Source: Williamsia sp.
GTDB lineage: Bacteria > Bacteroidota > Bacteroidia > Chitinophagales > Chitinophagaceae
Assembly (NCBI GenBank): GCA_015069695.1
Contig: JADCRZ010000045.1
Coordinates: 1 to 51,033, forward strand
Direction of reading: 5' to 3'
Length of the DNA stretch: 51,033 nucleotides
How positions within the stretch are numbered: the first letter of the stretch is position 1; every line of letters begins with the position of its first letter. Under the pieces are notes generated by a model. The model was not told the DNA's origin. It saw only the letters and a list, made by a program, of their open reading frames with translations, and made no database searches. Of this stretch, positions 6,841 to 15,336 are shown piece by piece. The position numbers were made by a program, and so were the translations under genes.

Positions 6841-9800
6841 TTAAAACCGCTTGCTTCCAAACTGAATTACCAGGGTGCTGTCATTGTTTCTGGCCAGTAT
6901 AAAGGCTTCTTTCCCTCCAATGGTCATCTTCCTGATCTTGCGCACCTGGCCTTTGATAGCCAGGCCGTTGAGGTTGGCGCAACTGAATTGCCCCCTTCCC
7001 CTGTTGATAAGCAAGGTGCCGAAATCCGCATCGTAGCGGCCCATCTGGATATTGTTTTCGTAAAAATTACCGCCCAGCAGAATGTCCGGTAATGGGTCTC
7101 CATTGGCGTCTACAACAGCAGCGGTATTATAAGGGGAAAGCTGGGCCTGCCAGGGGAGGGCTTGTGTGGTGAAATGTCCATGACCATCATTGAGCAGGAG
7201 GGCATTGGAAAAATAATCCGCTCGGAGAACCTGCGCTGCATCCAGCTTTTCGCTGCCAAAGATATCTGGCAGAGAAGCTTTGGCAAAGTCTTCGGCGTAC
7301 AAGAACTTTTTCTTGAGGAAGGGCATTTGCCGTTGGAGCTCATCCTTGTTGGCAAAGGGCAGCTCTCTTCCATCCAGGTAGTAGGTCAGCACTTCATCCT
7401 TTTTCCCGTTGTCATCAAAGTCGTTGTAATACAACCGCACCGGTTCCGCTTCAGAGGCTTTCAGGCGGCTGTTCAAGCCCAGGTTGCCGGCAATAAAATC
7501 GATTGCTCCGTCGCCATTTACATCACAGGGCAGCACAAAATTCCACCAGCCCTTTTTTGTCGTGAGCGGCATCCTGGAAAAAGTTCCCTTGTTGTTGATA
7601 TAAGCATCGATACCGCCCCATTCGGCTGTAACAACCAGGTCACTGTCTCCGTCCCGGTCGATGTCACACCACCGGGCATTTGTAACAAGACCTGCTTGCT
7701 GCAGTTCGCGGCTGGCCATGGCTGTTATATCTTTGAAATGACCTGCTCCGTCGTTCTGCAGGAGATAAGAAACCGGCGTTTGTCCATACTCCCAGGGCAC
7801 GGCGCGGCCGCCTACAAAAAGATCCATATCTCCATCACCATCTATATCACAGGGAGCAATGCAGGAAGCCGTTAGATAAAGGCCGGTAAAGGCCTGTTGC
7901 CATTTGGTGAAATGGGCTTGTCCGTCGTTGAGGTATACATGCGGGGTCCGTTGCTCTTCCTGTCCGTAGTATTCATTGCCGCCGGGGGCCGTCAGCAGAT
8001 CCGGGTGTCCGTCTCCATTCACATCGGCCCAGCAGGCATCTACGGCTTCAAACATGCTGTCGGCATCCAGCGCCGGCTGGGCTGTTTTTGCAAAGTTGCC
8101 TCCCTTCGTCTGAAGAAATACAGCACTCTTGTAAGTCTTGGATGCCCCGATAAACACATCTTCCAGGCCATCTCCATTGATGTCTCCCACTGCCAGCGCA
8201 GGCCCTTCCCGTGACACCATGTGCGGAATCAGCGGCTCCCGGTCAAACTCGTTAAACGGATTTTCCTGGTGTAAATAATTCAATCCTGTTTGCTGTGTAA
8301 TATCCGCAACCGGGCGGATGCTGTCAACGCTGCGGGCGGTAATGGATGCATAATCAAACCGGGGAAGACCGGGTTGATAGGAGAGCGCAAGCTGCGCTCC
8401 TTTGCCATTCCACACTACGCGCTGAAAGGTATTGTCCGGCCATACCACGATGATCGAATCTGCTTTTGTATGGGCCAGGCCAATGTGTACCGGTATTTCC
8501 ATGCTCGACTGAAAACCCCGGGTAGCGAACTTTTCATACGTGCGGATGCTGTTGCCTGCAAACACGATCACCTTGGCTCCAACAGCATGGGTGTTTAGCG
8601 CCGGCCCTTTTAGCTTTAGCTCCAGAAAGGGTTTGTCGCCTTTATCATTGCTCCTGTTTTTATAGAGCAGCACGGGATCGTCTACATTGTTTACAACGAT
8701 GTCCAGGTCGCCATCATTGTCAAAGTCCGCATATACGGCACCGTTTGAATAAGTTGGCAGATCGCCTTCCACCTCGCTGTTTATATCCTGGAAATCGAGC
8801 TTGCCTCCATTCTTGAAGAACCTGTTGGGCAGCTTGATCTGCGGGAACTTGTCGATCAGGGTCATGTCCTTATCTTCCAGGCTGTTGGTACGGAGCTTTT
8901 CCTGGATTTCTTCGTTGGAGATATAATTCACATAATCCATGTCGTTCAGGCGCTTGGGGATGCCGTTTGAGATAAACAGGTCTTTCCACCCATCATTGTC
9001 GAAATCCATCCAAAGGGGCGCCCAGGACCAGTCGGTTGCATATACGCCTGCGTACAAACCAACCTCGCTGAACAAGCCATTGCCCCTGTTCCATTGCAGG
9101 TTGTTGCGCGTGTACTGGTAGTTGTAGCCAAAGCTGATCTTCAGGTTGAAAATGTCGTATTCATTTTCTCCCAGCGAGCGCTTCAGGATATACGGATCAG
9201 CGGGCAGCATGTCCATCGATATGATTTCCGGGGCGGCATCGTTGTTGATGTCGCCGATATCTACCCCCATGCTGAACTGGCTGGTATGCATGGTCTTTTC
9301 CGTCACCTCGTCTTTGAAAGTGCCGTTGTGCTGGTTGATATAGAGATAATCGTTCTCGTGGAAGTCGTTGCCAATATACAGGTCGGGATAGCCATCCAGG
9401 TTGATGTCGGATGCGGCAATGCCCAGTCCGTAGCTGATAGAAGAGCTGTTGATGCCTGTTTGCCGGGTCACATCCGTGAACTTGTCGCCATCATTGCGGT
9501 ACAGCCGGTCGCCTGAAAGCTCACTATACGTTCCCAGGAAGTTCTTCCGTTCAGAAAAAGAACCATTCTGGTGCACGGAATGGTTGAGTAAAAAGCAGTC
9601 CAGGTCTCCGTCTGCATCATAATCAAGAAAACTGGCCTGTGTGCTGAATCCTGAAAAATCCAATCCATAGCCGGCAGCCAGGTCTTTGTAAACAGGTATG
9701 CCTGCTTTGTTGATGCCCTGGCAAACCAGGAGCTGGTTCCTGCTTTTCAGCGTTTCGTAATTGCCCACCCTGCAAACGTAAATATCAAGCAATCCATCCC

Positions 9801-10182
9801 CGTTGATGTCTACCACCGAAACACCTGTCGACCAGGCAGAATCGGGCGGGGGCAGGGCCTGGCTGCTGACGTCTGTAAAATGGAGTGATCCACCGTTCAG
9901 GTAAAGCCGGTTGGGTACCTGGTTGCCGGAGAAAAACAGATCAATGAGGCCATCATTGTTAAAATCACCGGCACCAATACCGCCTCCATTGTAGAAGTAC
10001 ATATAGTGGAACGGGTTGAAGGCAGGTGTCGGCGTAAGCTTGTTCACAAAATTCAACCCTGTTTTATCAGCTTGCAGGGATTCAAACAGCACAACCTTCG
10101 GTGGCTCCGGCTTACAGGCGTAAAGCAACAGCAATAGCATCAGCCAGCTAAACCTGTTTCGCAAACAGACGATCTGCCTCAT
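6841..10182 (-). CDS. FG-GAP/VCBS repeat lipoprotein with UnbV/ASPIC domain (paralog 2)
   Basis: A 1113-residue surface-type lipoprotein (LLLLLYACKPEP). I count 13 calcium-binding motifs of the form DxNxDGxxD: seven in the first half (for example DFNNDGLIDLFFSG, DYDADGDLDCFLL), then an ASPIC/UnbV domain at about 535-600 (RGFQSSMEIPVHIGLA, VVWPDN), then six more (for example DVNGDGHPDLL, DIDGDGDMDLFVG). The last motif is degenerate (DANGDPLPD). Such repeats fold as integrin-like beta-propellers, so two propellers joined through UnbV are predicted. The family (CRTAC1-like) is often next to SusC/SusD; binding of glycan or another surface ligand is inferred. Its ATG overlaps the stop of the upstream paralog by four bases (ATGA), implying translational coupling and equal production. 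Confidence 0.85.
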   Translation of the reverse strand: MRQIVCLRNRFSWLMLLLLLYACKPEPPKVVLFESLQADKTGLNFVNKLTPTPAFNPFHYMYFYNGGGIGAGDFNNDGLIDLFFSGNQVPNRLYLNGGSLHFTDVSSQALPPPDSAWSTGVSVVDINGDGLLDIYVCRVGNYETLKSRNQLLVCQGINKAGIPVYKDLAAGYGLDFSGFSTQASFLDYDADGDLDCFLLNHSVHQNGSFSERKNFLGTYSELSGDRLYRNDGDKFTDVTRQTGINSSSISYGLGIAASDINLDGYPDLYIGNDFHENDYLYINQHNGTFKDEVTEKTMHTSQFSMGVDIGDINNDAAPEIISMDMLPADPYILKRSLGENEYDIFNLKISFGYNYQYTRNNLQWNRGNGLFSEVGLYAGVYATDWSWAPLWMDFDNDGWKDLFISNGIPKRLNDMDYVNYISNEEIQEKLRTNSLEDKDMTLIDKFPQIKLPNRFFKNGGKLDFQDINSEVEGDLPTYSNGAVYADFDNDGDLDIVVNNVDDPVLLYKNRSNDKGDKPFLELKLKGPALNTHAVGAKVIVFAGNSIRTYEKFATRGFQSSMEIPVHIGLAHTKADSIIVVWPDNTFQRVVWNGKGAQLALSYQPGLPRFDYASITARSVDSIRPVADITQQTGLNYLHQENPFNEFDREPLIPHMVSREGPALAVGDINGDGLEDVFIGASKTYKSAVFLQTKGGNFAKTAQPALDADSMFEAVDACWADVNGDGHPDLLTAPGGNEYYGQEEQRTPHVYLNDGQAHFTKWQQAFTGLYLTASCIAPCDIDGDGDMDLFVGGRAVPWEYGQTPVSYLLQNDGAGHFKDITAMASRELQQAGLVTNARWCDIDRDGDSDLVVTAEWGGIDAYINNKGTFSRMPLTTKKGWWNFVLPCDVNGDGAIDFIAGNLGLNSRLKASEAEPVRLYYNDFDDNGKKDEVLTYYLDGRELPFANKDELQRQMPFLKKKFLYAEDFAKASLPDIFGSEKLDAAQVLRADYFSNALLLNDGHGHFTTQALPWQAQLSPYNTAAVVDANGDPLPDILLGGNFYENNIQMGRYDADFGTLLINRGRGQFSCANLNGLAIKGQVRKIRKMTIGGKEAFILARNNDSTLVIQFGSKRF

Positions 10183-13100
10183 TTCTTGTCACCATTTTTT
10201 GTCTTCCTGTATACCACCGGGTAGTCGTTGTTTTGTAGAAACAGGATTCTGTTGTTGGAGGAATCTTTCCCGATTTCTTTGATGTCCCTGATTACACCGC
10301 GTACATTCAAGCCTGTTTCACCAGGGGGGAGCCAGGTGAAATTTCCCCTTCCATCATTTGTGAGGAGATGGCCATAGCTTGCATCGAGCCGGCAGAACTG
10401 GGGCAGGAAGCCGAAGTTGTTTCCCCCCAGCACGAGATCGGGTTTGCCGTCACCGTTCATGTCTTTGCAGAGAATGGCATTTACTGAGGAGAACTGCACA
10501 GGGGCGGGGAGGGGCCTGATACCGAATTTCCCGTTTCCTTCATTGATGGCAATACAAGAGGCCGGATAATTAAACTGTTTAACGATGCTGTTCTTCAGCT
10601 CTTCCTGCGGTAACAGCTGCTGAATCGACTTGGTGGCATAATCGCCGTGTTTGAGTGCTTGTTTTTTTAATACAGGCAGCTGGTCTTCCATATCACGTTT
10701 TAGAAATACGGGCATATCTTTTTCATCAATGGTGCGGGTGAGCAACTTGTCTATAGAGCCATTGTGGTCAAAGTCGTTGATCCAGATTTTTACGGGATGA
10801 TCTTTGTCAGGACGCAGGTAAAAATTTTCGCCTATATTCCCCAAGATCAAATCCATTCTCCCATCCCCGTTCAGGTCTGCTGAGGCAATGGTTTGCCACC
10901 AGCCATGCAGGTTATTCAGGTTGGATTTTACTTCCACAAACCGGTCCTGCCTGAAAGAAAATATATGCGGCGCCATCCACTCTCCGGTAATAACAAGGTC
11001 TTTTTTTCCGTCGCCGGTCACGTCCTGCCAAACAGCCCCGCTTACCATGCCGATGGCGGCGATGTCTTTGTTGCGGGCAGCGGCTATATCTGTGAATTTT
11101 CCTTTGCCGTTGTTGATGAGTATATAACTATCCGGTGTGGCCCCATATACCTGCGGCATGCTCCGGCTGCCCACAAAAAGGTCGAGGTCTCCATCTTCAT
11201 CAAAGTCGCCGGCTACCGCAAGCCCGTTGTTCATGCCGCTGTTGGGAAGCGCATCCACGTCAATGGTAAAGTTGCCCTTCCCATCGTTTTTGTAGAGCCG
11301 GTTCTGCAGTTCGCGGCTGCCGGCGGTGTGGTTGTTGCCTCCCGAGCCTACAAACAAGTCCATATCTCCATCGCCGTCGCAGTCGAAGAACAAGGCCGAC
11401 ACGTCTTCAAAATCAGCAAACTGTTCAAAACCCTTTTGCGGTTTTTTTACATAGCTGCCGGCGGCAGATTGCATGTAAAGCTGACCGCCTTGTCCGGCCG
11501 CACCGCAGATGTAAACATCCTGCAGCCCATCTCCATTCACATCAGCAACAGCTGCGGTTGGGCCTTGGCGTGAAAGCATTTCCGGCACTTCGCGTTCCTG
11601 GTAGAAATCTACATAATCATCTTCCCTGTGCGGATCAAATGGCTCATTCGTCTGCTCTAAAACGGGCGCTTTTACAAACGGATTATCCTGGACAACAGGC
11701 CCTGTTGCAGGTTGTTGATAAGTGAGCAAGGTATTGATGGCCGGGTGGGTAAATACCGAGTAAGTCCGGTTGGGCCAGATGATCTTTAACGAATCGATTT
11801 GCTGATGATTACCCAGGCCAACAATGGTTCTATAATCAACCGAAGACTGAAAGCCGCGGCAAGGAATGAGTTCCCTGCTGAGCACCTGGTTGCCTATATA
11901 GAGGTTGATCTTACTTCCTATAGCAAACGTGTTTTTGCCTGTTCCTTTTAGTAAGATGCTGACCTGGTTGGTCTTTTTTTCTTCTGCACTCCTGTTGCGG
12001 TAAATAAAAGCAGGCTGGTTGATGTTGTTGACGATCAGGTCCAGATCGCCGTCACCATCCAGGTCTCCATAAGCTGCTCCGTTGGAAAAAGAAGGCTGGT
12101 CGAGCCCCCAGTCTTGTTCGGCGTCGGTGAAGGTGAGATGGCCCGTGTTTCTGAAAGCTTTGTTGGGCAGGGGGGTAAGCGGTATCCTTTTTACCAGTTC
12201 CTCCACGCTTTCTTTTTTGCCTGTCAGCACCATTTTCTGGTTTACTTCATTGGCAAAAAAATCCATGAAGTCGAGGTTGGTTACATCGCGGGCAACGCCG
12301 TTGCAAACAAAGATGTCGTTCCAGCCATCGTTGTCTGCGTCGAACATCAGCGCACCCCAGCTCCAGTCGGTTGCCTGCACGTTGCTGTAAAATGCGATGT
12401 CCGAAAATTTGCCTGCCCCGGTGTTCAGCTGCAAACAGTTTTGTACAAACTGGTGATAGAGGCCCGCTTTTATTTTGCTGCGGTACAGATCGATGTTGTC
12501 AAATGAACCGGTTGTTTTTAACCGGTAGTCATCCCGGGGCAGCATGTCGGTGGTGAACATGTCGGGGTAGCCATCGTTGTTGATGTCCACGATGTCTGTT
12601 CCCATGGAAGAAAAGCTGGTATGCTGCAGCCATTCTTCTGTTTCATCTTTAAACGTGCCGTTGCGTTGGTTGATATACAGGTAATCGCGTTCGTAAGAAT
12701 CGTTCGATACATACACATCCGGCCATGCATCGCCGTTGATGTCTGCAACGGAAACGCCCAAACCAAAGCTGATCAGGCTTCCGTGGATGCCTGCTTCCTT
12801 GGTTACTTCCTTAAAATGCCCTTCGTCGTTGCGGAACAAATGGTCTCCGCCGCCTTTTAAAAAAGGTGCAACGGGCCATTGCGATTCAAACAGATCACGC
12901 CGGTTCGAGTAGCCCAGCTGGTTAACGGGGATCGGACTGTTGTTGATCAGGAACATATCCAGGTCACCATCCAGGTCGTAATCAAAAAATGAGACCTGGG
13001 TAGCATACCCGGAAATATCAAGTCCGTATGCGGCGGCTGACTCCGTGAACGTTTCGTTGTGGTTGTTTATATACAACTTGTTTTTGCGGTGACCGGTGGA

Positions 13101-13583
13101 CATATGTCCCGAGCTGCACAGGTAGATGTCGAGCCAGCCATCGGCATTGATGTCGACAAAGCTTACGCCGGTATTCCACATGCTGTCCTGCTTCATGCCT
13201 GACCGCCGGGTGATGTCTTCAAACTTAAAAGCGCCTTTGTTTAAGTAAAGCTTGTTCTCACCTGCATTGGACGTAAAAAGAACATCCGGCAATCCGTCGT
13301 TGTTGATGTCACCGATGCCTACACCGCCGCCATTGTAAAAGTTGCGGAATAAAAAGCTGTTTTCTTTGGCTCCGTCCTGAACAGCATTGGTAAAGGAGAT
13401 GCCTGTATCATCAACGAGTTCAAACAAGGTATCTTTTTTCTTTTCGCTGCAGGAGGCGGTACACAGGAACAAGAAGACAAGGAAGGAGACAGCCGGCGAA
13501 AAAAGGGCAGGGGGAAAAACAGGAAAATGGTGCTGAGACAAGTGTGCTGGGGAGGAGATCCAAAAATAAAATGCCCGGTTCAA
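10179..13583 (-). CDS. FG-GAP/VCBS repeat lipoprotein with UnbV/ASPIC domain (paralog 1)
   Basis: A protein of about 1134 residues with the same plan as its downstream neighbour: a lipoprotein signal (VFLFLCTASCSEKK), seven calcium motifs (DINNDGLPDVLFT through DLDGDGDLDLIVN), a UnbV/ASPIC domain at about 550-610 (CRGFQSSVDY, IIWPN) and six more motifs (DVNGDGLQDVYIC through DMNGDGKPDLVLG). No ATG is available at the N-terminus; the frame opens with TTG at 13583, and a second TTG at 13541 would still include the signal peptide, so the start is uncertain. It lies downstream of susD, separated by a strong hairpin at 13614-13648 that may lower transcript levels. Likely an outer-membrane, calcium-dependent binding protein of the locus. 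Confidence 0.85.
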   Translation of the reverse strand: MNRAFYFWISSPAHLSQHHFPVFPPALFSPAVSFLVFLFLCTASCSEKKKDTLFELVDDTGISFTNAVQDGAKENSFLFRNFYNGGGVGIGDINNDGLPDVLFTSNAGENKLYLNKGAFKFEDITRRSGMKQDSMWNTGVSFVDINADGWLDIYLCSSGHMSTGHRKNKLYINNHNETFTESAAAYGLDISGYATQVSFFDYDLDGDLDMFLINNSPIPVNQLGYSNRRDLFESQWPVAPFLKGGGDHLFRNDEGHFKEVTKEAGIHGSLISFGLGVSVADINGDAWPDVYVSNDSYERDYLYINQRNGTFKDETEEWLQHTSFSSMGTDIVDINNDGYPDMFTTDMLPRDDYRLKTTGSFDNIDLYRSKIKAGLYHQFVQNCLQLNTGAGKFSDIAFYSNVQATDWSWGALMFDADNDGWNDIFVCNGVARDVTNLDFMDFFANEVNQKMVLTGKKESVEELVKRIPLTPLPNKAFRNTGHLTFTDAEQDWGLDQPSFSNGAAYGDLDGDGDLDLIVNNINQPAFIYRNRSAEEKKTNQVSILLKGTGKNTFAIGSKINLYIGNQVLSRELIPCRGFQSSVDYRTIVGLGNHQQIDSLKIIWPNRTYSVFTHPAINTLLTYQQPATGPVVQDNPFVKAPVLEQTNEPFDPHREDDYVDFYQEREVPEMLSRQGPTAAVADVNGDGLQDVYICGAAGQGGQLYMQSAAGSYVKKPQKGFEQFADFEDVSALFFDCDGDGDMDLFVGSGGNNHTAGSRELQNRLYKNDGKGNFTIDVDALPNSGMNNGLAVAGDFDEDGDLDLFVGSRSMPQVYGATPDSYILINNGKGKFTDIAAARNKDIAAIGMVSGAVWQDVTGDGKKDLVITGEWMAPHIFSFRQDRFVEVKSNLNNLHGWWQTIASADLNGDGRMDLILGNIGENFYLRPDKDHPVKIWINDFDHNGSIDKLLTRTIDEKDMPVFLKRDMEDQLPVLKKQALKHGDYATKSIQQLLPQEELKNSIVKQFNYPASCIAINEGNGKFGIRPLPAPVQFSSVNAILCKDMNGDGKPDLVLGGNNFGFLPQFCRLDASYGHLLTNDGRGNFTWLPPGETGLNVRGVIRDIKEIGKDSSNNRILFLQNNDYPVVYRKTKNGDKK

Positions 13584-13613
13584 AGTGTCTTGTAAAAATT
13601 TAAATAGCGTAAA

Positions 13614-13648
13614 TGTAAAAGGCCACTATAAAATAATGGCCTTTTACA
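13614..13648 (-). terminator. Hairpin between susD and FG-GAP gene
   Basis: A perfect 12-bp stem (TGTAAAAGGCCA at 13614-13625 with TGGCCTTTTACA at 13637-13648) and an 11-base loop lie just behind the susD stop at 13667. On the minus strand the stem ends in TTTTACATTTA. It is probably a full or partial terminator that lets SusCD exceed the downstream FG-GAP proteins, or it protects the susCD transcript end. Confidence 0.7.
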
Positions 13649-13666
13649 AAGATAATTATGAAATGA

Positions 13667-15316
13667 TTAGTAGTTGCCGTTCTGCTTTAAGTTGGGGTTT
13701 ACGGCCAACGCAGAAGAGGGGATCGGGAACAGCATGTATTTGGGATCACTGGCGGGTTTGTAAGCCCATGCTTTTGTAAACATGCCAAAACGGATCAGGT
13801 CTGTTCTTCTCACCGCTTCCCAGTACAGTTCGCGGCCTCTTTCAGCCAGGAGGGTATTGGGTGCGTAAACATTGGAAGTGTTTACCAGGGTCATGGAAGC
13901 GGTGAGGGGAGCTGCTCCCCGGGCAGAACGGATCTGGTTTACCAGCGTCAGTGCACCGGCATTGTCCGGACTGGCGGCACGCATTTTTGCTTCGGCTACC
14001 ATCAGCAGTACATCGGCATAGCGGAACATCATCAGCCAGTTGCCGGCTTTGTTATCACCGTAGTTGCTGAGGTTGTTGGTATAATCGGGTACATATTTGG
14101 CTGCGCGCAGACCGGTGATTTCCAGGTTGCCTCCGGTTTCTTTCAGGTCGGCAGCGATGTTGGGCGTATAGCTTAAGTTGTTGCCTTTTCTGTCTTTCAG
14201 CAGACCGCCTGCTTTATCATATTGCTGGCCAACCAGGATACCGGGCCGGAGTCCGGAAATATCTGTTGCACCTGGATAGAAACGGCCACCCAATCTTTTA
14301 TCCAAGGCAGTGTCGGCAGGTGTTTGTGTAGGCGTAGAAGTTACACCGAACATATTGTAGAAATCGGCTACGGTTGAAAAACCGTTCCAGCCACCGATCG
14401 CGCCCGGAAGTCCCTGGTTGTAGTGGAGGGTAGGCCACCACCTGTTGTGGATGCCGGAGTTGTTGATGGTTACACCGGAAAAATTTTGATAAGCAAAAAT
14501 GCCTTCCGTTGATTTAGAACCGTTGTCTACGCTGAAATTGTCAAAATAATTGGTGTTCAGCTTATACTTTGGGTTGCTCATAATAGCATTCCCAAGGGTA
14601 ATTACCTGTTGCATATCTGCATCGGCAAAGGTGGGTGCTGCCCGGTTCAGGAAAGCACCCTTGTTCAGGTAACATCGCATGAGCAGGAACCTGACTGCAT
14701 CAGGGTTGGCCTGGTAGATCGGATTGGAAGCGCTGAGCGTGGGCAGGATAGCTGTCAGCTCGCTGATGATAAAATTGATGGCAGAATCACCTCTGTATAC
14801 GGCAGGCGCATTCAGCAGGTTGTCTCCCGGATTGCGGAAAGGAAACTGGCCAAACAAGTCAAACAGTTGGTACAGGGCGATTGCTCTGATAAACCGGGCT
14901 TCGGCTGTTTGTGAAGCAGTGGGCTTAAAGGCCAGCACGTTCGTTGCGTCGAAGTTGGTTTTGTTCAGTGTATTAAATTGGTTGACGATCACATCAACAC
15001 CATCCACCGACCAGCTGTGCTGGTGCAGGGCCCGCCATTTGCCATTGTCGTCCCAGTCGCCGCCGCGGGTAGGTACCAGGCACTCATCTGTAGGTACTTC
15101 TTCCAGAGCAAAAATGGCACCCATGTCGGTGTAAGGAACCCCGAGATCTACATAAGCAGTCTGTAATAACAAGGCCGTTCCATTCGCGCCAAGGGCATTG
15201 GCTGTCTCATTCAGGGTCAGCGCAGAATTCAGCTTTTGATCCAGCTTGGTACATCCAAACAGGGACAGTGCTGCTACTGAACCTATGACCCAATGTATTT
15301 TCTTAAACGTCTTCAT
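13667..15316 (-). CDS. SusD/RagB-family glycan-binding lipoprotein
   Basis: A 549-residue SusD-like lipoprotein (lipid cysteine in ALSLFGCTKLDQ). Family hallmarks are the TPR-rich N-terminal half with AEARFIRAIALYQLFDLFGQFPF, the C-terminal LLAERGRELYWEAVRRTDLIRFG, and the ending KYMLFPIPSSALAVNPNLKQ. SusD proteins sit on the cell surface and act as a lid over the SusC barrel, capturing oligosaccharides. The ligand cannot be read, but GH65 linkage suggests an alpha-glucoside. Its ATG at 15316 lies 20 bp after the susC stop, so it is cotranscribed with susC. Length and motifs are complete. Confidence 0.95.
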   Translation of the reverse strand: MKTFKKIHWVIGSVAALSLFGCTKLDQKLNSALTLNETANALGANGTALLLQTAYVDLGVPYTDMGAIFALEEVPTDECLVPTRGGDWDDNGKWRALHQHSWSVDGVDVIVNQFNTLNKTNFDATNVLAFKPTASQTAEARFIRAIALYQLFDLFGQFPFRNPGDNLLNAPAVYRGDSAINFIISELTAILPTLSASNPIYQANPDAVRFLLMRCYLNKGAFLNRAAPTFADADMQQVITLGNAIMSNPKYKLNTNYFDNFSVDNGSKSTEGIFAYQNFSGVTINNSGIHNRWWPTLHYNQGLPGAIGGWNGFSTVADFYNMFGVTSTPTQTPADTALDKRLGGRFYPGATDISGLRPGILVGQQYDKAGGLLKDRKGNNLSYTPNIAADLKETGGNLEITGLRAAKYVPDYTNNLSNYGDNKAGNWLMMFRYADVLLMVAEAKMRAASPDNAGALTLVNQIRSARGAAPLTASMTLVNTSNVYAPNTLLAERGRELYWEAVRRTDLIRFGMFTKAWAYKPASDPKYMLFPIPSSALAVNPNLKQNGNY

Positions 15317-15336
15317 AATAATGATAATTTATCGGT

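Noticed and set aside
7162-7875. Long open frame antisense to the FG-GAP gene
   Set aside because: It mirrors the repetitive codon pattern of the real gene and has no start signal or recognisable domain.
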